Shown here: positions 1 through 10,237 of the stretch, piece after piece
Layout: each line of letters begins with the position of its first letter
How positions within the stretch are numbered: the stretch's first letter is position 1
Source of the DNA: Buttiauxella agrestis ATCC 33320
Lineage (GTDB): Bacteria > Pseudomonadota > Gammaproteobacteria > Enterobacterales > Enterobacteriaceae
Direction of reading: 5' to 3'
Assembly: GCF_000735355.1 (NCBI RefSeq)
Contig: NZ_JMPI01000063.1
Location: 62,001 to 126,000 of the forward strand
Length of the DNA stretch: 64,000 bases
Position numbers and translations under genes: made by a program
Notes under the pieces: model-generated
Seen by the model: only the letters and a program-made list of their open reading frames with translations
What the model was told of the DNA's origin: nothing
The model's database searches: none

Positions 1-822
1 CGTAAATTGCATATCGCTATCAATACGTTTGCGCACCCTGACGGCTATGTGCGCTGGCAACGAGCAGTGGATATGGCAGCGCAACTCGGAGCCGATGCTT
101 TAATTCTCGCCGATCTGGCGATGCTTGAGTACGCAGCAGAACGATATCCGCAGATTGAGCGCCATGTTTCGGTACAGGCCTCCGCCACCAATGAAGAAGC
201 GATTCGTTTTTATCATCGCCATTTCGATGTCGCGCGAGTGGTTCTGCCGCGCGTGTTATCCATTCATCAGGTAAAACAGTTAGCCAGGGTAACTCCAGTG
301 CCGCTGGAAGTCTTTGCTTTTGGCAGCCTGTGCATTATGGCTGAAGGCCGTTGCTACCTTTCTTCTTATCTGACTGGTGAATCGCCAAATACAGTTGGAG
401 CCTGTTCTCCTGCACGGTTTGTGCGCTGGCAGCAAACGCCGCAAGGGCTTGAGTCTCGTCTCAACGATGTACTAATTGACCGTTATCAGGATGGCGAAAA
501 CGCAGGTTATCCGACGCTGTGTAAAGGCCGCTATCTGGTAGATGACCAGAAATATCACGCGCTTGAAGAGCCAACCAGCCTGAACACGCTTGAACTGCTG
601 CCTGAATTACTCGCGGCAAATATTGCTTCGGTGAAAATTGAAGGCCGCCAGCGCAGCCCGGCGTATGTCACCCAGGTCGCCAAAGTCTGGCGTCAGGCTA
701 TCGACCGCTGCATGGCCGATCCGGAAAACTATCGCGCTCAACCCGCATGGATGGAAGCGCTAGGCGAGATGGCCGAAGGCACGCAAACCACACTCGGTGC
801 CTATCACCGTAAATGGCAGTAG
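1..822 (+). CDS. ubiU: UbiU, O2-independent ubiquinone hydroxylation protein (5' end missing)
   Basis: Partial gene: the reading frame is open from the first base, and the first codons (Arg-Lys-Leu-His-Ile-Ala) match an internal stretch of E. coli UbiU (YhbU, 331 aa), so about 60 N-terminal residues lie outside the window. UbiU belongs to the U32 peptidase-like family. With UbiV it forms a 4Fe-4S heterodimer that hydroxylates ubiquinone precursors without oxygen. The family segment GSLCIMAEGRCYLSSY and later cysteines (AGYPTLCKGRYL) are the expected cluster-binding region. The stop is 8 nt before the ubiV start, which implies one transcript. Identity is secure; the apparent start at base 7 is only an internal Leu codon. 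Confidence 0.95.
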   Translation, partial: RKLHIAINTFAHPDGYVRWQRAVDMAAQLGADALILADLAMLEYAAERYPQIERHVSVQASATNEEAIRFYHRHFDVARVVLPRVLSIHQVKQLARVTPVPLEVFAFGSLCIMAEGRCYLSSYLTGESPNTVGACSPARFVRWQQTPQGLESRLNDVLIDRYQDGENAGYPTLCKGRYLVDDQKYHALEEPTSLNTLELLPELLAANIASVKIEGRQRSPAYVTQVAKVWRQAIDRCMADPENYRAQPAWMEALGEMAEGTQTTLGAYHRKWQ

Positions 823-830
823 GAAAACCC

Positions 831-1715
831 ATGAAATATTCATTAGGGCCGGTGCTCTATTACTGGCCAAAAGAGACGCTGGAAAAATTTTATCAGGCTG
901 CCGCAAACAGCAGTGCTGAGACTATTTATCTTGGCGAGTCAGTGTGTAGTAAGCGTCGTGCGACAAAAACTGGCGACTGGTTAGATATGGCGAAAAACCT
1001 CGCAGACCAGGGCAAACAAGTGGTGCTTTCGACCCTCGCACTAGTTCAGGCTCCGTCTGAACTCAACGAGCTAAAACGCTACGTTGAGAATGGCGATTTC
1101 CTGATTGAAGCCAATGACCTGGGTGCCGTGAATATGGCGGCAGAGCGCAAGCTGCCGTTTGTCGCCGGTCATGCGCTTAACTGCTATAATGCGGTGACTC
1201 TGCGTCTGTTACTCAAACAAGGCATGATTCGTTGGTGCATGCCTGTGGAGCTGTCACGCGACTGGCTGGCAAACATGCTGACTCAGTGTGATGAGCTGGG
1301 TATTCGCAACAAGTTTGAAGTGGAAGTCCTGAGCTACGGTCATTTACCGCTGGCCTATTCTGCGCGCTGCTTTACCGCTCGTTCTGAAGATAAGCCAAAA
1401 GATGAATGCGAGACCTGCTGCATTAAATATCCTGTAGGGCGCAATATGCTTTCGCAGGAAAACCAGCAAGTGTTTGTGCTCAACGGCATTCAGACCATGA
1501 GCGGCTATGTGTACAACCTCGGTAATGAACTGGCATCGATGAAAGGACTGGTCGATATGGTACGTTTATCGCCGATGGGGATGGAGACATTGCGCGTACT
1601 GGAAGCCTTCCGCAAAAATGAGAATGGCAATGCGCCTTTGACGCTAGCGCAGCAAAGTGATTGCAATGGTTACTGGCGACGCGTCGCTGGATTAGAACTG
1701 GTGACTCAGAGCTGA
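831..1715 (+). CDS. ubiV: UbiV, O2-independent ubiquinone biosynthesis protein
   Basis: A 294-aa U32-family protein, close to E. coli UbiV (292 aa), partner of UbiU in anaerobic ubiquinone synthesis. The C-terminal half carries the cysteine motif DECETCCIKYP and the ending SDCNGYWRRVAGLEL typical of the family; these cysteines ligate the 4Fe-4S cluster. I chose the ATG at 831 because it gives the conserved start MKYSLGPVLYYWPKE and has an AGGAAA ribosome binding site. The frame is also open from a GTG at 813, but that would add six unconserved residues and overlap ubiU. Confidence 0.96.
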   Translation: MKYSLGPVLYYWPKETLEKFYQAAANSSAETIYLGESVCSKRRATKTGDWLDMAKNLADQGKQVVLSTLALVQAPSELNELKRYVENGDFLIEANDLGAVNMAAERKLPFVAGHALNCYNAVTLRLLLKQGMIRWCMPVELSRDWLANMLTQCDELGIRNKFEVEVLSYGHLPLAYSARCFTARSEDKPKDECETCCIKYPVGRNMLSQENQQVFVLNGIQTMSGYVYNLGNELASMKGLVDMVRLSPMGMETLRVLEAFRKNENGNAPLTLAQQSDCNGYWRRVAGLELVTQS

Positions 1716-1720
1716 GAAAA

Positions 1721-1815
1721 GGCTCACTTTGTTACTTAATTGTTGATGGTTCTGCGCAATACTAAGGCTAATTATCAGCAAACGAAGTTACCCACTTCGT
1801 CTAACAAAGTGAGCC
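1721..1815 (+). repeat. 14-bp inverted repeat with nested hairpin before yhbW
   Basis: The arm GGCTCACTTTGTTA (1721-1734) is the exact reverse complement of TAACAAAGTGAGCC (1802-1815). The second arm ends three bases before the yhbW ATG and contains the only candidate ribosome binding site (AAGTGAG, 1807-1813). A smaller perfect hairpin, ACGAAGT/ACTTCGT (1782-1788 and 1794-1800), lies inside the loop. There is no T-run, so this is not an ordinary terminator. If it forms in RNA it would hide the yhbW start region. Confidence 0.6.
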
Positions 1816-1818
1816 GTT

Positions 1819-2829
1819 ATGTCTGACATCACCCAAGTTCCTTTCTCTCTACTCGATTTAGCCCCGATTCCACAAGGCTCCCAGCCTCGTGATGCGTTCC
1901 ATCGTTCTCTTGATTTAGCCCGCCTTGCCGAAAAGCGCGGCTACCATCGCTATTGGCTGGCTGAACACCACAATATGACCGGTATCGCCAGTGCGGCGAC
2001 ATCCGTGCTGATTGGCTATCTTGCGGCGAATACCGAAACTTTGCGCCTGGGTTCAGGCGGCGTGATGTTGCCAAACCATTCGCCGTTAGTGATTGCTGAG
2101 CAGTTTGGCACGCTTGAGACGCTCTATCCGGGCCGTATCGATCTAGGTCTGGGCCGCGCACCGGGAAGCGACCAGCGCACAATGATGGCGTTGCGCCGCC
2201 ATATGAGCGGCGATATCGACAACTTCCCACGCGATGTCAGTGAGTTGGTTTCGTGGTTTGACGCAACCGACCCCAACCCGGCGGTACGCCCGGTTCCGGG
2301 TTACAACGCGAAAATCCCCGTCTGGCTGTTAGGTTCCAGCTTGTATAGCGCGCAGCTTGCCGCGCAACTTGGGTTGCCGTTTGCCTTTGCTTCGCACTTT
2401 GCTCCAGATATGTTGTTCCAGGCGCTGCAACTTTACCGAGCTCAATTCAAACCGTCTGCGCGTCTGGAAAAACCGTATGCGATGGTGTGTATAAATATCG
2501 TTGCCGCCGACAGCAACCGTGATGCCGAATTCCTGTTTACCTCTATGCAGCAGGCTTTCGCTAAACTCCGTCGCGGTGAGACTGGCCAACTACCACCGCC
2601 AATTGAAAATATGGATAATTTCTGGAGTCCCGCCGAGAAGTATGGCGTTCAGCAAGCGTTGAGCATGTCGCTCGTGGGCGATAAAGCGAAAGTGCGCCAC
2701 GGGCTGATTTCACTGCTGCGGGAAACCCAGGCCGATGAAATCATGGTGAACGGGCAGATTTTTGATACCGAAGCCCGACTACATTCATTTGATTTGGCAA
2801 TGGATGTGCATGAAAGTTTGACGAGTTAA
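1819..2829 (+). CDS. yhbW: YhbW, luciferase-like flavin monooxygenase family protein
   Basis: A 336-aa protein matching E. coli YhbW over its whole length. It belongs to the bacterial luciferase-like (LLM) family of TIM-barrel FMN/F420-dependent monooxygenases. Visible family landmarks are YWLAEHHNM near residue 45 and the [10 protein letters not shown] segment near 112. Its substrate is not known. It follows ubiV by 103 bp, and the intervening inverted repeat covers its ribosome binding site. A strong bidirectional terminator follows at once, separating it from convergent mtr. Confidence 0.93.
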   Translation: MSDITQVPFSLLDLAPIPQGSQPRDAFHRSLDLARLAEKRGYHRYWLAEHHNMTGIASAATSVLIGYLAANTETLRLGSGGVMLPNHSPLVIAEQFGTLETLYPGRIDLGLGRAPGSDQRTMMALRRHMSGDIDNFPRDVSELVSWFDATDPNPAVRPVPGYNAKIPVWLLGSSLYSAQLAAQLGLPFAFASHFAPDMLFQALQLYRAQFKPSARLEKPYAMVCINIVAADSNRDAEFLFTSMQQAFAKLRRGETGQLPPPIENMDNFWSPAEKYGVQQALSMSLVGDKAKVRHGLISLLRETQADEIMVNGQIFDTEARLHSFDLAMDVHESLTS

Positions 2830-2833
2830 TGAT

Positions 2834-2857
2834 GTCGCCCCTCAATGGAGGGGCGAC
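2834..2857. terminator. Bidirectional terminator between yhbW and mtr
   Basis: A perfect 10-bp stem GTCGCCCCTC/GAGGGGCGAC with an AATG loop sits between the convergent yhbW and mtr stop codons, followed on the plus strand by AAATTT. It can serve both transcripts. Confidence 0.8.
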
Positions 2858-2861
2858 AAAT

Positions 2862-4106
2862 TTAATGATAAACCGGTAATAGATCGAAGCTTGAAAGGAT
2901 ATGAATTGCTGCGTTGGTCACGCCAAAGATCAGAATCAGCGCAATCATTTTATTGCCGCCCCACACCCGATAAATTGGGCTGCCAAACTTTTTACGGGAG
3001 GCTTTTGCCAACAGCGCGGGAACGATTGCCGCCCAGATAGTCGCCGCCAGCCCGGCAAAACCAATCGCGTAGATAAACCCATCAGGCCAGATTACACCAC
3101 CTAACATTGGCGGGATAAATGTCACCAACGCGGTTTTCAGGCGCCCGGTCGGTGAGTCATCGAACTTAAATAAATCAGCAAGGTAATCGAATAATCCTAA
3201 CGTCACGCCCAGGAAGGAACTCGCAACGGCAAAGTTAGAGAATACGATCAACAGCAAGTCCAGCGCGCGGCTATTCAACACACCGCTCAATGCCCCAACC
3301 AGCACATCAATATTTCCGCCTTTGTCGGCAATAGCAATAAAATCACTGCGCGGAATATTTCCCATACTGCCCACCAACCAAATGATGTACAGCACCAATG
3401 CCATCAGCGTTCCCCAAATCAGACAGCGCTTAATGGTTTGCGGATCTTTGCCGTAATACTTCATCAGACTCGGCACATTACCGTGATAGCCAAATGAGGC
3501 GAGACAAAATGGCAGTGTCATAAAGAGATACGGCAAATAGCTCGGATTAATCGCTTTGCTATCCAGTAATGTTGCCGGTTCGACGTGCCACATCAAGCCG
3601 CCAAACGTCATAAAGAAAGTGAGTATTTTTGCACCGAGAACGATAGTGGTCATGCGGCTAACGGCGCGCGTGCTCATCCAGACAATAAACGCCACCACCA
3701 GGGCAAAGATCAATCCGGCAAATCTTGCGGGGAAATCGACAGACATTTTGCCAAGCGTGTGATGGATAACTGAACCGCTCGCCGAAATATAGGCGTAGGT
3801 CAGGATATACAGCACAAACGCGATGGACAGGCCGTTAATCAGATTCCAGCCTTTGCCCAATAAGTCTTTAGTCACGGTATCGAAACTCGAGCCGACTCGA
3901 TAATTAAGATTGGCTTCGAGAATCATCAAACCAGAGTGCAGCATACAAAACCACGTCACCAGCAGCGCAGCGAGTGACCAGAAAAACCACGCACCAGACA
4001 TAACCACTGGCAGAGAAAACATCCCCGCACCAATAATTGTGCCGCCAATAATCATGACCCCGCCGAAAATAGACGGCGATGCGTGAGTGGTAGATAAGGT
4101 TGCCAT
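2862..4106 (-). CDS. mtr: Mtr, high-affinity tryptophan permease
   Basis: A 414-residue inner-membrane amino-acid:proton symporter of the aromatic amino acid permease family, the same length as E. coli Mtr. The N-terminal motif [18 protein letters not shown] and about eleven hydrophobic segments are visible. It imports tryptophan. Upstream on the minus strand is a near-palindromic GTAC-rich site at 4161-4182 that resembles a TrpR operator, consistent with the TrpR control known for E. coli mtr. It stands alone between deaD and convergent yhbW, with its own terminator. Confidence 0.97.
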   Translation of the reverse strand: MATLSTTHASPSIFGGVMIIGGTIIGAGMFSLPVVMSGAWFFWSLAALLVTWFCMLHSGLMILEANLNYRVGSSFDTVTKDLLGKGWNLINGLSIAFVLYILTYAYISASGSVIHHTLGKMSVDFPARFAGLIFALVVAFIVWMSTRAVSRMTTIVLGAKILTFFMTFGGLMWHVEPATLLDSKAINPSYLPYLFMTLPFCLASFGYHGNVPSLMKYYGKDPQTIKRCLIWGTLMALVLYIIWLVGSMGNIPRSDFIAIADKGGNIDVLVGALSGVLNSRALDLLLIVFSNFAVASSFLGVTLGLFDYLADLFKFDDSPTGRLKTALVTFIPPMLGGVIWPDGFIYAIGFAGLAATIWAAIVPALLAKASRKKFGSPIYRVWGGNKMIALILIFGVTNAAIHILSSFDLLPVYH

Positions 4107-4160
4107 ACGAATTCCTGAAACAATGAACGACTGTCGAAGCGACAGGTTTGCTGTGAAACA

Positions 4161-4182
4161 TTGTACCAGTACATGAGTACAA
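4161..4182 (-). promoter_or_regulatory. TrpR-like operator of mtr
   Basis: The site reads TTGTAC...GTACAA on both ends with an internal GTACTGGTAC-like core, an imperfect 22-bp palindrome lying 55-76 bp upstream of the mtr ATG. On the minus strand TACAAT at its inner edge could be the -10 box, so a bound repressor would block the promoter. The match to TrpR operators and the parallel with E. coli mtr are from memory. Downstream, at 4131-4145, lies a small CTGTCG/CGACAG hairpin in the leader. Confidence 0.6.
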
Positions 4183-4189
4183 TTTGGAT

Positions 4190-4219
4190 AAAAAAAATCC
4201 CGGTTACAATAACCAGGAT
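4190..4219 (-). terminator. Terminator of deaD
   Basis: On the minus strand the stem ATCC-TGGTTA/TAACC-GGGAT is followed by a run of eight T, a good Rho-independent terminator downstream of deaD. It is preceded by a second stem, GCCTGCTG/CAGCAGGC, at 4230-4250. Confidence 0.8.
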
Positions 4220-4229
4220 TTTTATCACT

Positions 4230-4250
4230 GCCTGCTGATTAACAGCAGGC
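4230..4250 (-). terminator. Second stem-loop downstream of deaD
   Basis: A perfect 8-bp stem GCCTGCTG/CAGCAGGC with an ATTAA loop sits 16 bp after the deaD stop and just before the T-run terminator. It has no T-run of its own. A protective 3' stem is likely. Confidence 0.5.
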
Positions 4251-4265
4251 ATAAACTTCTGTCAA

Positions 4266-6257
4266 TTAAGCTTCAGTTGTACGACGACGAGTTGGAGCTG
4301 CGCCATCTTCACGACGTGGGCCACGACCGCCTTCACGACGTTCGCCGCTGAAGCTACGTGGAGCACCAGCACCTGCAGGGCCATCACGACGTGGACCGCG
4401 ACCGCCTTCACGACGCTCACCACCACCGAAGCTACGGCCAGCACCTGCACCAGCACCGCCGCCACGACGTTCGCCGCCACGATCGGTACGAGGTTGTGCA
4501 TCACCCATCAACTGCATATTCATTGGTTTGTTCAGAATACGAGTACGGGTAAAGTGCTGCAGGATTTCGCCCGGCATGCCTTTTGGCAGTTCGATAGTAG
4601 AGTGAGTACCGAACAGCTTGATGTTACCGATGTAACGGCTGCTGATATCACCTTCGTTAGCGATAGCGCCAACGATATGACGAACTTCAACACCATCATC
4701 ACGGCCAACTTCAATACGGTACAGTTCCATATCGCCAACATCGCGGCGTTCGCGACGTGGTGCATCGCCATCACGCTGTGGACGATCTGAACGCTCTGGA
4801 CGGTCACCGCGTGGTGCACGATCTGGACGATCGCCACGTGGTGCACGGTCTGAACGCTCGAAACGCTCATCACGTTCACGGAATTCACGACGTGGACGCA
4901 TCGGTGCATCTGGTGGCAGGATCAGAGGACGTTCGCCCTGTGCCATTTTCAGCAGTGCTGCAGCCAGTGTTTCCATATCCAGCGCTTCTTCTGATTCAGC
5001 AGAAGGTTGGATTTTTGCCAGCAGACCACGGTACAGATCCAGATCGCTGCTTTCCAGTTGCTGCTGAACTTTAGCGGCAAACTTAGCCAGGCGACGCTCG
5101 CTCAGCAGTTCACGGTTTGGCAGTTCAACTTCAGGAATAGTCAGCTTCATGGTGCGTTCGATGTTGCGCAGCAGACGACGCTCGCGGTTCTCAACGAACA
5201 GCAGCGCACGGCCAGCACGACCTGCACGACCAGTACGGCCGATACGGTGAACGTAAGACTCTGAGTCCATCGGGATGTCATAGTTAACAACCAGGCTGAT
5301 ACGCTCAACGTCCAGGCCACGAGCCGCAACGTCGGTTGCAATCAGGATGTCCAGACGACCGTCTTTCAGACGCTCCAGGGTTTGCTCACGCAGTGCCTGG
5401 TTCATGTCACCGTTCAGTGCAGCACTGTTATAGCCGCTTTGTTCCAGCGCTTCTGCCACTTCCAGAGTTGCGTTTTTGGTACGTACGAAAATGATCGCCG
5501 CATCAAAATCTTCAGACTCAAGGAAACGAACCAGTGCTTCGTTCTTACGCATGCCGTGCACAGTCCAGTAGCTCTGGCTGATGTCCGGGCGAGTCGTTAC
5601 GCTAGACTGAATGCGAACTTCCTGCGGATCTTTCATGAAGCGACGAGTAATACGACGAATCGCTTCTGGCATAGTTGCAGAGAACAGAGCGGTCTGATGA
5701 CCTTCTGGGATCTGCGCCATGATGGTTTCAACGTCTTCGATGAAGCCCATACGCAACATTTCATCAGCTTCGTCCAGTACCAGACCTTTCAGGTTGGACA
5801 GATTCAGCGTACCGCGTTTTAAGTGGTCAAGCAGACGACCTGGGGTACCAACAACAATTTGTGGTCCCTGACGCAGGGCGCGCAGCTGCACGTCATAACG
5901 CTGGCCACCGTAAAGGGCTACAACGTTTACGCCGTGCATATGTTTAGAGAAATCCGTCATGGCTTCTGCAACCTGAACCGCCAGTTCGCGGGTCGGTGCC
6001 AGCACCAGGATTTGTGGTGCTTTCAGCTCTGGATCAAGGTTGTGCAGCAGTGGTAAAGAGAACGCTGCAGTTTTGCCGCTACCCGTCTGGGCCATACCCA
6101 GTACATCGCGGCCAGCCAGCAGTTGTGGAATACACTCTGCCTGGATTGGAGAAGGTTTTTCATAACCCAGATCGTTCAGGGCTTTAAGGATGGAGTCGTT
6201 AAGACCCAGATCAGAAAAAGTAGTTTCGATAGTAGTAGTCTCGATGATATCAGTCAT
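4266..6257 (-). CDS. deaD: DeaD (CsdA), cold-shock DEAD-box RNA helicase
   Basis: A 663-aa ATP-dependent RNA helicase acting in 50S ribosome assembly, mRNA decay and cold adaptation. The order of motifs is standard: Q motif, Walker [19 protein letters not shown] in [11 protein letters not shown], and [14 protein letters not shown]. An RNA-binding domain (residues about 480-560) follows, then a low-complexity Arg/Gly/Asp tail with repeats of the type DRAPRGDRP and [12 protein letters not shown], longer than in E. coli (629 aa). The ATG at 6255-6257 is chosen by alignment. It lacks a clear ribosome binding site, but the stop codon of yrbN overlaps it by 8 nt, so translation is probably coupled. 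Upstream in-frame codons to 6320 are not conserved protein. Confidence 0.96.
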   Translation of the reverse strand: MTDIIETTTIETTFSDLGLNDSILKALNDLGYEKPSPIQAECIPQLLAGRDVLGMAQTGSGKTAAFSLPLLHNLDPELKAPQILVLAPTRELAVQVAEAMTDFSKHMHGVNVVALYGGQRYDVQLRALRQGPQIVVGTPGRLLDHLKRGTLNLSNLKGLVLDEADEMLRMGFIEDVETIMAQIPEGHQTALFSATMPEAIRRITRRFMKDPQEVRIQSSVTTRPDISQSYWTVHGMRKNEALVRFLESEDFDAAIIFVRTKNATLEVAEALEQSGYNSAALNGDMNQALREQTLERLKDGRLDILIATDVAARGLDVERISLVVNYDIPMDSESYVHRIGRTGRAGRAGRALLFVENRERRLLRNIERTMKLTIPEVELPNRELLSERRLAKFAAKVQQQLESSDLDLYRGLLAKIQPSAESEEALDMETLAAALLKMAQGERPLILPPDAPMRPRREFRERDERFERSDRAPRGDRPDRAPRGDRPERSDRPQRDGDAPRRERRDVGDMELYRIEVGRDDGVEVRHIVGAIANEGDISSRYIGNIKLFGTHSTIELPKGMPGEILQHFTRTRILNKPMNMQLMGDAQPRTDRGGERRGGGAGAGAGRSFGGGERREGGRGPRRDGPAGAGAPRSFSGERREGGRGPRREDGAAPTRRRTTEA

Positions 6258-6327
6258 GTAGTACACGTGCCTCGTAGATGGCGGCCAGTCTACATAACTC
6301 ATCGTGAAATTGACCTGCAATTTTCAT
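6250..6327 (-). CDS. yrbN: YrbN, tiny protein upstream of deaD
   Basis: A 25-codon ORF beginning [20 protein letters not shown] and ending in a TGA that overlaps the deaD ATG by 8 nt. E. coli has the 26-aa gene yrbN in the same place, with a very similar start. No function is known to me. No good ribosome binding site is seen before its ATG. Its overlap with deaD, which lacks an evident binding site of its own, suggests that it drives or gates deaD translation. Confidence 0.8.
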   Translation of the reverse strand: MKIAGQFHDELCRLAAIYEARVLHD

Positions 6328-6372
6328 TGAAAAGTGTGAACCGGCTCAAATTTGGTTGATTAACGAACAAAA

Positions 6373-6399
6373 ACGCCCTCACCCGTTAAGGTGATGACT
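6373..6399 (-). terminator. Possible terminator or attenuator after nlpI
   Basis: On the minus strand ATCACC-TTAAC-GGGTGA is followed by GGGCGTTTTTG in the 110-bp gap between nlpI and yrbN. The stem is short, so partial read-through into deaD is likely. Confidence 0.4.
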
Positions 6400-6437
6400 T
6401 TAATAAAAAAGTTTATGGGCTGATCGATGTTCGTCAG

Positions 6438-7322
6438 CTATTGCTGGTCCGATTCTGCCAGGTCATCTTGCTCCTGGCCCAAGAGCGCTAATTCCAACAA
6501 TGCATAACGATGCTCAACGTAGTTGTGTACGTTGTTAGCGACCGCTAACTTGAACAGTGCCGTGGCGCTGTCCTTTTCCCCCAGACTTAGGTAGTACTTA
6601 CCTAAATAGAAGTTGGTTTCACTGAGATGCTCAGCGAGCGAGGTGTTATCCGTTGCGTCCGCCTCGAGGCGTTCCATTAACGTTTTTTCGTTAATGTTCC
6701 CCAGGTAGAACTCGACAATGTTCCATCCCCATTGCTCTTTATCCGATTTATCGAGGCGTTGTTGTAACGCCACCTTAGCCTGCTTTGCATCTAAATTGCT
6801 TTCAGCAATGTAGAGCCACAGACTACGGAAAGGATCATTGGGATCGTCTTGATAAAACGCTAGCAGATCATCTTGCGCTAAACGATAACGACCACCGTAG
6901 TAGAGGGCGATACCGCGATTTAAATGCGCGTAGTTGTAAGTTGGATCAAGCTCAAGTACAGAATCAAACGCTTCATAGGCAGCATCAAAATTGCCTGCCT
7001 GCGTTAAATATATACCTAAGTAATTGAATACTTCAGGCATATCGGGGCGGATTGCCAACGCTTGTGAAAAATCATTTCGCGCCAGAGCCCGCAAGCCGAG
7101 GCTATCATACAACACTCCGCGCTCATATAAAAGCTGTGCGCGTTCATCATCGGTTAAAGCCCTGCTGGCAAGTATCTGTTCCATGCGTGCAAGAATGACT
7201 TCTTGCTGCAGAGTCGGCTGCAAAGGCACCGCCAGGACTTCACTTTTACGCCAGGCAGAGTTGCTGCATCCTGCCAGCGTGAGAGCTGTCGCAACGAAAC
7301 ACCAGCGCAAAAAAGGCTTCAT
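6438..7322 (-). CDS. nlpI: NlpI, outer-membrane TPR lipoprotein
   Basis: A 294-aa lipoprotein identical in length to E. coli NlpI. The signal peptide ends in the lipobox LAGC (Cys about residue 19). Tetratricopeptide repeats follow, seen in segments such as [20 protein letters not shown] and [14 protein letters not shown]. NlpI is an adaptor for murein hydrolases and for the protease Prc, which degrades MepS. The ATG at 7320-7322 gives the conserved start MKPFLRWCF; earlier in-frame codons are unconserved. It lies 117 bp downstream of pnp in the same direction. Confidence 0.97.
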   Translation of the reverse strand: MKPFLRWCFVATALTLAGCSNSAWRKSEVLAVPLQPTLQQEVILARMEQILASRALTDDERAQLLYERGVLYDSLGLRALARNDFSQALAIRPDMPEVFNYLGIYLTQAGNFDAAYEAFDSVLELDPTYNYAHLNRGIALYYGGRYRLAQDDLLAFYQDDPNDPFRSLWLYIAESNLDAKQAKVALQQRLDKSDKEQWGWNIVEFYLGNINEKTLMERLEADATDNTSLAEHLSETNFYLGKYYLSLGEKDSATALFKLAVANNVHNYVEHRYALLELALLGQEQDDLAESDQQ

Positions 7323-7439
7323 TTCCCACTCCCGAAGACAACAATTGGATGACGTCCTGTCCGCCGGCCCTAAAACGAGACTCCCTGCCCCGTAATAAAC
7401 AGCTCCCCATGTTGCCACGGGGAGCTTAATCGGTATCGC

Positions 7440-9569
7440 TTACTCAGCTTCTGGTGCAGCAGGAGCTGCGCTTTCTGCTGGAGACTGCTCAGTTGCTTCT
7501 TTGATGCTCAGACGTACACGGCCCTGGCGGTCAACTTCCAGAACTTTAACTGGAACTTCTTGACCCATTTGCAGGTAGTCAGTCACTTTCTCTACACGCT
7601 TGTCAGCGATTTGAGAAATGTGCACCAGACCTTCTTTGCCGCCGCCAATCGCAACGAATGCACCGAAATCTACGATACGAGTAACTTTACCCTGGTAGAT
7701 ACGGCCGACTTCGATTTCAGCAGTGATCTCTTCGATACGACGAATTGCGAATTTCGCTTTGTCGCCGTCGGTCGCAGCAATCTTAACTGTGCCGTCATCT
7801 TCGATTTCAATGGTAGTACCGGTTTCTTCGGTCAGCGCACGAATCACAGAACCACCCTTACCGATCACGTCTTTGATCTTGTCTGGGTTGATTTTGATAG
7901 TGTGAATACGTGGAGCGAATTCAGAGATGTCACCACGTGGTGCATTGATAGCTTGTTCCATCACGCCAAGGATATGCAGACGCGCACCTTTAGCCTGGTT
8001 CAGAGCCACCTGCATGATTTCGCGGGTGATACCTTCGATTTTGATATCCATCTGCAGTGCAGAGATACCTTCACGGCTACCAGCAACTTTAAAGTCCATG
8101 TCGCCCAGGTGATCTTCGTCACCCAGAATGTCAGACAGAACAACAAAGTTTTCGCCTTCTTTGACCAGACCCATCGCAATACCGGCTACAGCGGCTTTGA
8201 TTGGCACGCCTGCATCCATCAGTGCCAGAGAAGCACCACATACGGAAGCCATAGAAGAAGAACCGTTAGATTCAGTGATTTCAGACACTACACGTACGGT
8301 ATATGGGAAGCGGTCAGCTTCTGGCATAACAGCCAGTACGCCACGCTTAGCCAGACGACCATGACCAATCTCACGACGCTTCGGTGAACCGACCATGCCG
8401 GTTTCGCCTACGGAGTACGGAGGGAAGTTGTAGTGGAACAGGAAGTTGTCGGTACGTTCGCCCATCAACTCGTCCAGGTTCTGTGCGTCACGTGCGGTAC
8501 CCAGAGTTGCTGTAACCAGCGCCTGAGTTTCACCACGGGTGAACAGTGCAGAACCGTGAGTACGTGGCAGAACGCCAGTACGCACATCCAGACCACGGAT
8601 CATGTCTTTTTCACGGCCATCGATACGCAGCTCGCCAGCCAGAATACGGCTACGAACAACATTTTTCTCGATAGCGTGCAGGATGTCGCTGACTTCGCCA
8701 GCATCAATTGAATCGTCTTCAGCTGACAGTGCAGCGATAACGTCAGATTTGATGATGTCGACTTGTGCGTAACGCTCTTGCTTATCAGTGATACGGTAAG
8801 CATCGCTCAGGCGGGATTCAGCAAGTGCAGCAACGCGCGCATTCAGCGCTTCGTTAGCGGCTTCAGGCTTCCAGTCCCAACGTGGTTTGCCAGCTTCAGC
8901 AACCAGGGAGTTGATGTTCTGGATAACAACTTGTTGTTGTTCGTGGCCAAATACTACCGCGCCCAGCATCTGGTCTTCGCTCAGCAGTTCAGCTTCGGAT
9001 TCAACCATCAGCACAGCACCTTCGGTACCGGCAACAACCAGATCCAGCTTGCTGGTTTTCAGTTCGTCAGCAGTTGGGTTCAGCACGTACTGGTCATTGA
9101 TGTAGCCCACGCGAGCAGAACCAATTGGACCATTGAATGGAATACCAGACAGGCTAAGAGCTGCAGAAGCACCGATCATGGCAACGATGTCTGGGTGAAC
9201 TTGTGGGTTCACAGAAACAACGGTCGCGATAACCTGAACTTCGTTCACGAAACCTTCCGGGAACAGCGGACGCACTGGGCGGTCAATCAGACGCGCAATC
9301 AGTGTTTCGCCTTCGCTTGGACGGCCTTCACGACGGAAGAAGCTGCCAGGGATACGACCAGCAGCATAAGTACGCTCCTGATAGTTAACAGTCAGTGGGA
9401 AGAAGTCTTGACCTGCTTTCGCTTTTTTCTGACCGACTACGGTCACGAATACAGCTGTGTCGTCCATGCTTACCATTACTGCTGCGGTAGCCTGGCGAGC
9501 CATCATACCGGTCTCTATTGTGACCGTATGCTGACCGTATTGAAATTTACGGACAATCGGAGTTAGCAA
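7440..9569 (-). CDS. pnp: Polynucleotide phosphorylase
   Basis: A 709-aa 3'-5' phosphorolytic exoribonuclease of the RNA degradosome. Two RNase PH domains, an alpha-helical linker, a KH domain ([15 protein letters not shown]) and an S1 domain ([18 protein letters not shown]) follow in the usual order, with a short Ala/Glu-rich tail. The start is TTG at 9567-9569, preceded by AAGGAT at a good distance. I recall that E. coli pnp also begins with UUG. The roughly 200-nt leader between the rpsO terminator and this start is where RNase III and PNPase autoregulation act in E. coli. Confidence 0.97.
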   Translation of the reverse strand: MLTPIVRKFQYGQHTVTIETGMMARQATAAVMVSMDDTAVFVTVVGQKKAKAGQDFFPLTVNYQERTYAAGRIPGSFFRREGRPSEGETLIARLIDRPVRPLFPEGFVNEVQVIATVVSVNPQVHPDIVAMIGASAALSLSGIPFNGPIGSARVGYINDQYVLNPTADELKTSKLDLVVAGTEGAVLMVESEAELLSEDQMLGAVVFGHEQQQVVIQNINSLVAEAGKPRWDWKPEAANEALNARVAALAESRLSDAYRITDKQERYAQVDIIKSDVIAALSAEDDSIDAGEVSDILHAIEKNVVRSRILAGELRIDGREKDMIRGLDVRTGVLPRTHGSALFTRGETQALVTATLGTARDAQNLDELMGERTDNFLFHYNFPPYSVGETGMVGSPKRREIGHGRLAKRGVLAVMPEADRFPYTVRVVSEITESNGSSSMASVCGASLALMDAGVPIKAAVAGIAMGLVKEGENFVVLSDILGDEDHLGDMDFKVAGSREGISALQMDIKIEGITREIMQVALNQAKGARLHILGVMEQAINAPRGDISEFAPRIHTIKINPDKIKDVIGKGGSVIRALTEETGTTIEIEDDGTVKIAATDGDKAKFAIRRIEEITAEIEVGRIYQGKVTRIVDFGAFVAIGGGKEGLVHISQIADKRVEKVTDYLQMGQEVPVKVLEVDRQGRVRLSIKEATEQSPAESAAPAAPEAE

Positions 9570-9624
9570 AATAATATCCTTAATAATCTTTGGTAGCAGG
9601 TGATTGCACTTGCTCCGTTTAACC

Positions 9625-9798
9625 CGACCTTCATCGCATCCTCGCGACTAATGACAACCCTGACCCGCCCATGCGGATAAAGCCTCTCATTAGCCGCGCG
9701 AACCTCTGCAACAAAGATCACACCCTGCAACAATACATTAGTTTCCATAGAATTGCTGCCATATGGTTGAAAAAAGGGGCCTTAAAAGGCCCCTTTTT
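9625..9798 (+). ncRNA. sraG: Candidate sRNA SraG opposite the pnp leader
   Basis: E. coli encodes the sRNA SraG on the strand opposite pnp in the rpsO-pnp gap. Here the same gap exists, and the plus strand carries an excellent terminator (9771-9798) ending in TTTTT, as needed for such an RNA. The 5' end is not resolvable by eye; the start given is a guess based on the E. coli length. The sequence shows the position and the terminator only. Confidence 0.4.
9771..9798. terminator. rpsO terminator (bidirectional)
   Basis: A near-perfect palindrome AAAAAGGGGCCTT/AAGGCCCCTTTTT lies 17 bp after the rpsO stop. It has T-runs on both strands, so it can end rpsO on the minus strand and a plus-strand RNA such as SraG. 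Confidence 0.85.
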
Positions 9799-9814
9799 CT
9801 GAAACTCGCAAGAC

Positions 9815-10132
<318 letters not shown>

Positions 10133-10237
10133 TCAGCAACTCCAGTGCACTTTCACAACAATGTTAAACAAAGGTATGAAAGTTAAGCCGCGCCATTTTA
10201 CCTGTAGCCACCGCTTATCGCAAGGCAACTCCAGGTG

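Noticed and set aside
2329-2589. Minus-strand open frames inside yhbW
   Set aside because: Antisense to the conserved yhbW frame, no ribosome binding sites, no recognisable products.
6258-6320. Longer DeaD start
   Set aside because: In-frame codons to 6320 overlap yrbN and do not resemble helicase N-termini; ATG at 6257 agrees with the family.
7560-9566. Two plus-strand open frames (275 and 267 codons) opposite pnp
   Set aside because: Antisense shadows of a highly conserved gene with strong codon bias; Cys/Phe/His-rich and without domains.
9563-9748. 61-codon minus-strand frame in the pnp leader
   Set aside because: It overlaps the pnp start and the region of leader RNA structure; no clear conservation known to me, so I did not list it as a gene.
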